NCBI GenBank assembly: GCA_050701115.1
Contig: JBOHER010000293.1
Span: 1 to 5,747 of the forward strand
DNA: 5,747 nucleotides
Source of the DNA: JBOHER01 sp050701115
GTDB lineage: Bacteria > Actinomycetota > Actinomycetes > Mycobacteriales > Pseudonocardiaceae
Direction: 5' to 3'
The notes beneath the pieces are model-generated. The model had not been told where the DNA came from and ran no database searches. It worked only from the letters and a program-made list of their open reading frames with translations. Below are positions 1 through 4,495 of the stretch, piece after piece (the first letter of the stretch is position 1; each line of letters starts with the position of its first letter). Made by a program: the position numbers and the translations under genes.

Positions 1-285
1 GTCTTGTCTTTAGCTTCCTGGCGGTCCAATTCGGTCTTCAGGCTGGCCGCCCTGCAGTAGGCAGCGACCGCCTCGGCTGGCGTCGCTGCGCCAGCTGACC
101 AGCGAGCGTCTACATCGGGTGGCCAGGAGCCCGCCGTGAACTGGTCCAACAGCGGGTGCTCAGGAGCAGGCACCATGTATGTCGCCCCGAACACCGTATC
201 CAGTCGTGTCGTGAAGACCTCGATGTCGGTATCTCCCGTAGGGAAACAATGAGCAGGCGAGCCGTGCGCATGCAGTGAGGATAAC
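1..285 (-). pseudogene. leuS: Truncated leucyl-tRNA synthetase fragment (editing domain region)
   Basis: The minus strand reads an open frame from the IS edge to the window start, containing IEVFTTRLDTVFGATY, then APEHPLLDQFT, ATPAEAVAAY and a segment ending LDRQEAKDK. This matches the CP1 editing domain of class I leucyl-tRNA synthetases, where TTRPDT is the threonine-rich motif involved in removing mischarged amino acids from tRNA-Leu. The usual proline in TTRPDT is a leucine here. Homology is clear up to about position 245 and only plausible (HGSPAHCFPTG) up to about 275. The catalytic N-terminal part (HIGH region) would lie at higher coordinates, but an in-frame TAA (293-291) in the IS end closes the frame and no LeuRS sequence is found beyond the IS. 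The C-terminal part runs off the window. It is most likely a broken extra or transferred copy, since a cell needs an intact LeuRS elsewhere. Confidence 0.85.
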
Positions 286-301
286 GAGGCTTATGCAGAA
301 C
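286..301 (+). repeat. IS left terminal inverted repeat
   Basis: GAGGCTTATGCAGAAC matches the reverse complement of 1168-1183 at 15 of 16 positions. The first 12 are identical and similarity fades after base 16. It places a TAA stop in the frame of the leuS fragment. Confidence 0.85.
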
Positions 302-345
302 CCCTCTTTAAAAATGTTTGAATATCCGGCGTGTCGTAACGAATA

Positions 346-415
346 GGCAATGGTTCCAACGGGATAATTCGAAGGTCATCACCAAATAATCTTCGAACCC
401 GGAGGAACCATTGCC
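346..415 (+). promoter_or_regulatory. Hairpin over the transposase ribosome binding site
   Basis: A 12-bp perfect inverted repeat (GGCAATGGTTCC at 346-357 with GGAACCATTGCC at 404-415) is followed inward by GGG/CCC (361-363 with 398-400) and a 7-bp stem TTCGAAG/CTTCGAA (368-374 with 391-397). The outer right arm contains the end of the Shine-Dalgarno sequence GGAGG (401-405) and the TTG start codon (411-413). In an RNA that enters from outside the element the whole hairpin could form and block translation. This is a known self-limiting device in other insertion sequences such as IS10. A transcript starting inside the left arm would escape it. The pairing is seen directly; the function is inferred. 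Confidence 0.7.
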
Positions 416-1178
416 AGGCCAGGCTACTACAGGACTGACCGCGGAGCAATTCGACGAACTCGTCGCACGCATTGAAAAACACGTCATCTGGGATAGCGGA
501 ATCGGCCGGCCACGCCAACTCACCCTGCGCCAAGCGGTGAAAGTGACCATCATGTATTTCAAAAACAACATCACCGAGGAGGTGATCGGCGAGCTGCTGT
601 TCGTCGACCAGTCCACGATCTCCCGGGCAATCAGCGAGCTCGAGGGGGTCATCGCCGACGTCCTCGAAGAGTTCGTGCCCGACCTGGCCGAGGAGATGGA
701 CGGGCGTGTCGGCATCGTCGACGGATCGTTGTGTCCTTGCTGGTCATGGGCCGAGGCACCCGAGTTGTACTCCGGCAAGCACAAGACCACCGGCCACTCG
801 CACCAGTTCGTCTGCGACACCGACGGCGAGCTCATGCACGTATCCGACCCGCAGCCCGGCAAGACCCACGACGCGAAAGCCTTCGACGAGACCGGACTGG
901 CAGACATCCTGCGCTCCGACAATGCCGTCGGCGACAAGGGATACATCGGCAAGGGGATCCCCACGCCGTTCCGCGCGCCAGCCGGCGGGCAACTACTCGA
1001 TTGGCAGAAGGAATTCAACACCGCGATCAACAAAATCCGTTACGTGATCGAACGAGCAATCGCAAACTTCAAAACCTGGCGATGCATGTTCACCGACTAT
1101 CGCCGACCGCTACGCACCTACACAACCGCGTTCCGCGCCGTTCGGGCACTCCACTTCTTCAAGCTGCGTTTTGCATAA
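411..1178 (+). CDS. IS5-family DDE transposase
   Basis: A 255-residue transposase that would cut and join the ends of the surrounding IS. An N-terminal helix-turn-helix region (about residues 38-80, including LTLRQAVKVT and VDQSTISRAISELE) binds DNA. The catalytic domain of the DDE_Tnp_4 type follows, with candidate acidic residues D104 in GIVDGS, D175 in VGDKGYIGKG and E214 in RYVIERAIANFK. Supporting motifs are SGKHKTTGHSHQF and PGKTHDAKAFDETG. The length is normal and no frame break is visible, so it may be active. The start is TTG at 411, with GGAGG five bases upstream; no ATG or GTG in frame lies nearby upstream. The TAA stop lies inside the right inverted repeat, a compact arrangement typical of small insertion sequences. 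Confidence 0.93.
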   Translation: MPGQATTGLTAEQFDELVARIEKHVIWDSGIGRPRQLTLRQAVKVTIMYFKNNITEEVIGELLFVDQSTISRAISELEGVIADVLEEFVPDLAEEMDGRVGIVDGSLCPCWSWAEAPELYSGKHKTTGHSHQFVCDTDGELMHVSDPQPGKTHDAKAFDETGLADILRSDNAVGDKGYIGKGIPTPFRAPAGGQLLDWQKEFNTAINKIRYVIERAIANFKTWRCMFTDYRRPLRTYTTAFRAVRALHFFKLRFA

Positions 1179-1183
1179 GCCTC
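1168..1183 (-). repeat. IS right terminal inverted repeat
   Basis: Read on the minus strand this is GAGGCTTATGCAAAAC, one mismatch from the left end over 16 bases. The transposase stop codon TAA (1176-1178) is part of it. Confidence 0.85.
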
Positions 1184-1202
1184 CCAGTATCGCGCACCAG
1201 GT

Positions 1203-1235
1203 CAGCCCCCATTTCATGCGAATGAATGGGGGCTG
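1203..1235. terminator. Strong hairpin after the IS, terminator-like
   Basis: CAGCCCCCATT (1203-1213) pairs perfectly with AATGGGGGCTG (1225-1235). Inside, CAT/ATG extends the stem past one bulged T to a GCGA loop, which is a GNRA tetraloop on the plus strand. It is followed only by CTTTCC, a poor T-tract, so classic intrinsic termination is uncertain. It lies 25 bases after the transposase stop and also covers the last codons and stop of the small minus-strand ORF, so it could end transcription from either side. Confidence 0.55.
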
Positions 1236-1354
1236 CTTTCCGTCTGAGGGCCAGTTTCCGTGCTCTCGGCGTCGGCGATCAGTTCCTCTGGTCGCGGTGG
1301 AACGTTTTCGTCATCCTCGAGGACTTCGAACTCGTGGTCAGGTTGCTCCGTCAT
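1214..1354 (-). CDS. Small acidic hypothetical protein, 46 residues
   Basis: I do not recognise this protein. It starts MTEQPDHEFEVLEDDENV, continues PPRPEELIADAEST and ends SPHSFA. Fourteen of 46 residues are Asp or Glu, there is no lysine, cysteine or hydrophobic segment, and it looks soluble and probably disordered. Support for translation: AGGAG at a good distance before an ATG (GACAGGAGTGAGGCGATG on the minus strand), and a four-base ATGA overlap with the stop of a preceding short frame. Against it: third codon positions are only about 62% G/C, well below the neighbouring thrS and LVIVD genes, and the stop lies inside a hairpin loop. It could be a real small gene, the relic of a longer one, or foreign DNA brought in with the IS junction. 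The acidic short form brings RiPP leader peptides to mind, but the tail has no Cys and no recognisable core. Confidence 0.4.
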   Translation of the reverse strand: MTEQPDHEFEVLEDDENVPPRPEELIADAESTETGPQTESSPHSFA

Positions 1355-1434
1355 CGCCTCACTCCTGTCGCCGCGCGGCCGACGTGGAACAACTTCAGGA
1401 TCCGCTCACCCAAGGAGTGCGTCAACGTCCATCG

Positions 1435-1463
1435 GTGACGTACGCCACATGCTCCCGCAAAAT
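1435..1463 (+). promoter_or_regulatory. Possible promoter for the nitroreductase relic
   Basis: GTGACG (1435-1440) and CAAAAT (1458-1463) each match four of six consensus bases of housekeeping -35 and -10 boxes and are exactly 17 bases apart. The start site would fall near 1470, about 54 bases before the ATG at 1524. The match is modest. The rest of 1355-1523 holds no gene I can support. Confidence 0.3.
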
Positions 1464-1523
1464 AGTAGAGCGTTCAACCATGTTGGCGACCGGTGAGGGG
1501 CTACACGGAAAGGTCGCAGACGC

Positions 1524-1933
1524 ATGAGCACTGGCAGTACGGCATTCGGCACGGCGAGCAGTGATGTCCTGGAGTTGTCGAAGGACGCTCAGGATCTGCT
1601 GTTCCACGAGGCGCGCACCGCGAACAGCTTCAGCGATGAACTGGTCACCGACGAACAGGTGCGAGCGATCTACGACCTGGTGAAGTGGGCGCCGACGTCA
1701 ATGAATCAGCAACCGCTGCGAGTTGTGCTGGTGCGCTCGGATGAGGCCAAGCAACGCCTGTTGCCGCATCTGATGGAGGGCAACCGCGCCAAGACCGATG
1801 CGGCCCCGCTGGTCGCGGTCCTGGCGGCGGATACCGACTTCCACGAGCACCTGCCCCGGCTGTTCCCGCACCTGCCGGAGGCGAAGGGCTTCTTCGCCGA
1901 CTGGAGTACGACGAGGTCGTCATCGCGCTGTAG
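1524..1933 (+). pseudogene. Nitroreductase-family (RutE-like) gene with internal deletion
   Basis: The first 125 or so residues are clearly an FMN-dependent nitroreductase of the RutE/malonic semialdehyde reductase type: LLFHEARTANSFSDELVTDE, IYDLVKWAPTSMNQQPLRVV, EGNRAKTDAAPLVAV and HEHLPRLFPHLPEA. Such proteins are about 195 residues long and reduce small carbonyl or nitro compounds with NAD(P)H. Similarity stops after GFFADW (about 1903). From 1901 the next frame reads LEYDEVVIAL and then TAG (1931-1933), which resembles the C-terminal tail of the same family (a pattern like PRLEFDEV). I infer that about 60-70 middle codons were lost, with a frame change at the junction. The missing part would include the C-terminal FMN and dimer contacts, so the product should be inactive. 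The start ATG has GGAAAGG ten bases upstream. The original frame stays open into the next gene's antisense strand, which is not meaningful. Confidence 0.8.
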
Positions 1934-1959
1934 GGACCACATCCCACACGGGTGTGTCG

Positions 1960-2058
1960 GGCCGTGCGCGCTGAAAGACGCTCTAGGTGCGTCCAGTGCA
2001 GTGAATGGCCCTTTCAGTGCATCCAGCGCACTGATGGCGTCTTTCAGCGCGCACGGCC
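1960..2058. terminator. Perfect 22-bp inverted repeat between convergent genes
   Basis: The arm 1960-1981 (beginning GGCCGTGCGCGCTGAAAG) is the exact reverse complement of 2037-2058, with 55 bases between them. It lies 26 bases after the nitroreductase relic's stop and two bases after the LVIVD gene's stop on the other strand, the position expected of a shared two-way terminator. There is no T-tract on either side, so termination would depend on the stem alone. The arms are very G/C-rich and the loop holds tandem repeats, which is unusual for a plain terminator. Confidence 0.7.
1987..2046 (+). repeat. Two 30-bp tandem repeats inside the inverted repeat
   Basis: Unit one (1987-2016) begins GTGCGTCCAGTGCAGTGAAT and unit two (2017-2046) begins GTGCATCCAGCGCACTGATG; both end CTTTCA. 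With one base gapped in each, roughly 25 positions agree. Unit two runs into the right arm of the surrounding inverted repeat (CTTTCAGCGC), so the two structures share sequence and probably arose together. Confidence 0.65.
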
Positions 2059-2060
2059 GC

Positions 2061-3503
2061 CTAGTTGCTGCCCTTCCTTTCCGGGTAGCTGCCCTGGGTC
2101 TGCACGTTCACTTCGTCCATCTTGACGCTCTTGGCCCGATTGGTGCGCGGGTCGTTGATGGTGAGCACGTCCAAGCCCTTGCGCATGTCGGACGAGTAGA
2201 TGTGCCCGTTGTAGTAGTACGCCGACCAGGTGCCGCCGCCACCCTCGTTGGGCAGCGGTCCACGCTCCCAGAAGCCGATCTTCCTCGGGTTGGCCGAATC
2301 GGTGAAGTCCCAGACCTGCACGCCACCCTGGTACCAGGACTGGACCATGATGTCCTTGCCAGGTACCGGAATCAGCGAGCCGTTGTGCGCGACGCAGTTC
2401 TCCGATTCGGTCTGGGTCCGGTCGATCTTGAAGTAACTGCCGAACTCCAGCTCACGGTTGTCGCCGCTTCCGGTGAGGTCGTAGATCGCGTCCGCGCCAC
2501 GCTCCGGCCCGATCTCCGGGTTGCAGGTCGCGGCGCCACCGCCACCGAGTTCGTCGGTGAAGATGACCTTGGTGCCCGCGTTGTTGAAGGTCGCCGAGTG
2601 CCAGAACGCGAAGTTCTCGTCCTGGACGCGCTCGATCTCGCGGAGGTTGGTCGGGTCGCTGATGTCCCACAGCACCCCGTCACCCATGCAGGCACCGGCA
2701 GCGAGGTCCTTCGCCGGGTACACCGTGATGTCGTGACATCCACTGGTCGCCCTGGTGTGCCGGTCAGGGAAGTTGCCGGGCGTGCCGGGGTTACCGCCGT
2801 CCGGGAACAGCACCGGCTCGGACACGACAGCGGATTCCGTCGGGTTGTCCAGCGGCACCTTGATGATCGAGATCAGGTCATGCGGCGGCTGGCACTTGGG
2901 CAGGGACGGCGACGGTGCGTAGGACGAGACGTAGATGTAGACGTCCTCGCCCGCCTTGTCCGGAACCAGCGTGTGGGTGTGCGAACCGCACTTGGTCTCC
3001 ACCGACTTGATGTAGCGCGGATTGGACTTGTCACTGATGTCGAAGATCCGCACGCCCTCCCAGTACGGCAGTGAGCCGTCGTTCTGGGCGGTGGAGGTGC
3101 ACGAGTCGTCGCTGCGGCGAGAGTCGACCGACAGGAACAGCAGATCACCCTTCACTGAGGGGTCCATCTGCGACCCGGGGCACAGCACGTTGGCGACGAT
3201 CTTGGGCTTCTTGGGGTGCTTGACGTCGTAGATGGTGAAACCGAGGTAGTTGCCGACGATCGCGTGGTCATCGGTGAACGCGATGTCGGTGCCGGTGGTG
3301 CCGGGTACGTTCAGCGGCGCCTGGAACGGGACGTTGGCCACCTGCTTCATGTTGCGGCTGCTGACGATCTCGTCCACGCCGGGTGATTCGCTCTGCGCTG
3401 CCGCGCCTGACGCTCCAAGTGCGGAGCACAGGACGGCCGCGATCGTGCCGACGGCCGCGAATGTCGCTCGCGGACGCCATCGGCCCTTGAGGGTCCCTCT
3501 CAC
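2061..3503 (-). CDS. Secreted LVIVD-repeat beta-propeller protein
   Basis: A 480-residue exported protein of unknown activity. A signal peptide (residues 1-36, hydrophobic stretch about 14-35, likely cut after GAAA before QSES) directs it outside the cell. It has arginines (RWRPR) but no twin-arginine pair, so Sec export is likelier. The mature part repeats strand pairs of the kind GVRIFDISDKSNP (150-162), GVLWDISDPTNL (276-287), GVQVWDFTDSANP (394-406) and GLDVLTINDP (443-452), typical of LVIVD repeats. I count seven blades, a complete propeller. Four blades begin with a His: H177 in SHTHTL, H257 in GCHDIT, H302 in FWHSAT and H373 in VAHNGS. The mature part has eight cysteines, consistent with disulfides. 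The start is GTG at 3503 with AAAGGTGAG six bases upstream. The gene is divergent from the DUF305 lipoprotein gene with 182 bp between them. The family is clear; ligand and role are not known to me. Confidence 0.9.
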   Translation of the reverse strand: MRGTLKGRWRPRATFAAVGTIAAVLCSALGASGAAAQSESPGVDEIVSSRNMKQVANVPFQAPLNVPGTTGTDIAFTDDHAIVGNYLGFTIYDVKHPKKPKIVANVLCPGSQMDPSVKGDLLFLSVDSRRSDDSCTSTAQNDGSLPYWEGVRIFDISDKSNPRYIKSVETKCGSHTHTLVPDKAGEDVYIYVSSYAPSPSLPKCQPPHDLISIIKVPLDNPTESAVVSEPVLFPDGGNPGTPGNFPDRHTRATSGCHDITVYPAKDLAAGACMGDGVLWDISDPTNLREIERVQDENFAFWHSATFNNAGTKVIFTDELGGGGAATCNPEIGPERGADAIYDLTGSGDNRELEFGSYFKIDRTQTESENCVAHNGSLIPVPGKDIMVQSWYQGGVQVWDFTDSANPRKIGFWERGPLPNEGGGGTWSAYYYNGHIYSSDMRKGLDVLTINDPRTNRAKSVKMDEVNVQTQGSYPERKGSN

Positions 3504-3575
3504 GTTGTCTCACCTTTCTGATCAGGTAGGAGTTTCGCCATGTTGTCGTCAGCGGGTAGTGAGTGAATAGGTCCG

Positions 3576-3599
3576 AAGGTGGGATCTTTTTCCCACTTT
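3576..3599. promoter_or_regulatory. Dyad in the divergent promoter region
   Basis: AAGGTGGGA (3576-3584) pairs with TCCCACTTT (3591-3599) around a TCTTTT loop, with eight Watson-Crick pairs and one G-T. It sits near the middle of the 182-bp gap (3504-3685) that must hold promoters for both the LVIVD gene and the DUF305 gene. It could be an operator for a shared regulator or an RNA hairpin in one leader. I found no convincing -35/-10 pair in the gap on either strand. Confidence 0.4.
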
Positions 3600-3685
3600 G
3601 GCGTCAGCCATTCTGTGAACGAGGGTTCGCCCCACGAGCATTCGCGGGCGGCTAGAGTGCGCGGCGGAGAGAGGCAGGTGGTCGT

Positions 3686-4354
3686 GTGCAGTGGCGTCGG
3701 GTTGCTGGCGCAGTCGCGGTCGTGCTTGGCATGGTCGGTGTGGCGGGGTGTTCCGGAGATGATTCGAATGCCGCCGATGCGCAGCAGTCGGTTCCGGTGA
3801 TCGCCCCGGGTAAGCCGGGTGAATCGAACAGGACGCTCTCGCCGGAGGAAGCCAAGAGCGCCGTCCCGGAGCAACTGCCCAACGAGGCGGACTTCGCCTA
3901 TGCGGAGATGATGATCGTGCACCACCAGCAGGCGATCGCGATGACCGAGCTTGCCGCGAGCTACGGCGAGGACAAGCGGGTGCGTGGGGTGGCCGACCGG
4001 ATCTCCGATGCCCAGGGCCCGGAAATCGACATGATGAATCGCTGGCTGAAGGAGCACGGCAAGCCGGAGGTCGGCACCGGAGGAGGGCACCACGGAGGTG
4101 GGCACGGGAACAGCGAGCACGACATGCCCGGCATGGCGTCCGAGGAGCAGCTGCGTGAGCTGTCCGGTGCTCGCGGCGCCGAATTCGATCGGCTGTTCCT
4201 CGAACTGATGATCACCCACCACGATGGCGCGATCGTCATGGCCCAGGAGGCGCAGACCAAGGGTGCCGACATCCGGGTGCAGGAGATGGCCGACGACGTC
4301 ATCTCGACCCAGTCCGCCGAGATCGGCAGGATGCAGGCGATCCTCGACGCCTAG
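3686..4354 (+). CDS. DUF305 lipoprotein, probable metal-binding
   Basis: A 222-residue lipoprotein anchored outside the membrane: a short charged start (MQWRRVAG), a hydrophobic stretch and a lipobox VAGC with the lipid-modified Cys at residue 22. Residues 66-220 form a DUF305 domain, a helical ferritin-like fold, with its two signature helices: MMIVHHQQAIAM (75-86) and LMITHHDGAIVMA (174-186). Between them is a flexible segment rich in His and Met, GGGHHGGGHGNSEHDMPGM (132-150). DUF305 proteins such as cyanobacterial CopM bind copper in the periplasm, and the paired HH and Met residues here fit copper or a similar soft metal. The metal is inferred. The start is GTG at 3686; the purine-rich GGAGAGAGGCAGG lies just upstream and no other in-frame start precedes it. 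It is divergent from the secreted LVIVD gene. Confidence 0.9.
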   Translation: MQWRRVAGAVAVVLGMVGVAGCSGDDSNAADAQQSVPVIAPGKPGESNRTLSPEEAKSAVPEQLPNEADFAYAEMMIVHHQQAIAMTELAASYGEDKRVRGVADRISDAQGPEIDMMNRWLKEHGKPEVGTGGGHHGGGHGNSEHDMPGMASEEQLRELSGARGAEFDRLFLELMITHHDGAIVMAQEAQTKGADIRVQEMADDVISTQSAEIGRMQAILDA

Positions 4355-4383
4355 CCGGCCGCCGCACGGCGAGCGCTGCCGGC
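4354..4383 (+). terminator. G/C-rich hairpin after the DUF305 gene
   Basis: GCCGGC (4354-4359) and GCCGGC (4378-4383) can pair, with CGCC/GGCG (4360-4363 with 4368-4371) stacked inside and a six-base bulge (4372-4377). It starts at the last base of the stop codon but lacks a T-tract. It is a weak candidate for ending DUF305 transcription before thrS. Confidence 0.3.
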
Positions 4384-4429
4384 AGGCATAGTCGCCCGCT
4401 GACACCGACACCCTGAGTAGCTGCTAGGA

Positions 4430-4493
4430 GTGGCTCGATAGCATCGACACCTGCATGGTTGCCAGCAGGCCTGCTATCGAACCTAGGAGCCAC
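4430..4493 (+). promoter_or_regulatory. thrS leader hairpin that partly hides the ribosome binding site
   Basis: GTGGCTC (4430-4436) pairs with GAGCCAC (4487-4493), and the adjoining GATAGCA (4437-4443) pairs with TGCTATC (4472-4478), leaving eight bases (4479-4486) bulged on the right side. Inside is a further stem CCTGC/GCAGG (4450-4454 with 4465-4469) topped by TGG/CCA. The Shine-Dalgarno AGGAG (4485-4489) straddles bulge and stem, and the GTG start (4496) follows directly. This resembles translational control of a synthetase gene by its leader. ThrRS of E. coli represses its own mRNA by binding leader hairpins that mimic tRNA-Thr, so a similar idea is possible here, but no homology to that leader is visible. 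Confidence 0.55.
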
Positions 4494-4495
4494 CC

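Larger units (their letters stand above)
286..1183 (+). mobile_element. IS5-family insertion sequence, complete
   Basis: An element of about 898 bp bounded by imperfect inverted repeats that begin GAGGCTTATGCA and encloses one DDE transposase gene. The size, the single ORF and the GAG ends resemble the IS1031 group of the IS5 family, as I remember that classification. That group usually duplicates a 3-bp TNA target, but the flanking bases (AAC on the left, CCA on the right) do not match each other. The interior left end (298-400) is clearly richer in A/T than the surrounding DNA, as expected for an acquired element. The boundaries are inferred from the repeat ends alone. The element sits at the broken end of the leuS fragment. 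Confidence 0.85.

Noticed and set aside
318..346. Transposase promoter TTGAAT with a -10 near 341
   Set aside because: The -35 is fair but the matching -10 (GAATAG) fits only two of six bases, so it was not called.
308..1033. A 241-residue minus-strand frame opposite the transposase
   Set aside because: Ser/Pro-rich low-complexity shadow of the transposase gene without a ribosome site or motif.
1934..3074. Continuation of the nitroreductase frame to a 516-residue protein
   Set aside because: After about residue 127 the frame is simply the antisense of the LVIVD gene, with Arg/Val/Asp-rich sequence and no family match.
3500..4411. A 303-residue minus-strand frame opposite the DUF305 gene
   Set aside because: It mirrors the DUF305 gene, which has a lipobox and family motifs. 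The minus frame has no recognisable domain and overlaps the LVIVD start.
4355..4495. T-box riboswitch or Thr-rich leader peptide before thrS
   Set aside because: No TGGNACC-type T-box sequence is present. The only frame with two nearby Thr codons (GACACCGACACC) has no start codon after the preceding stop.
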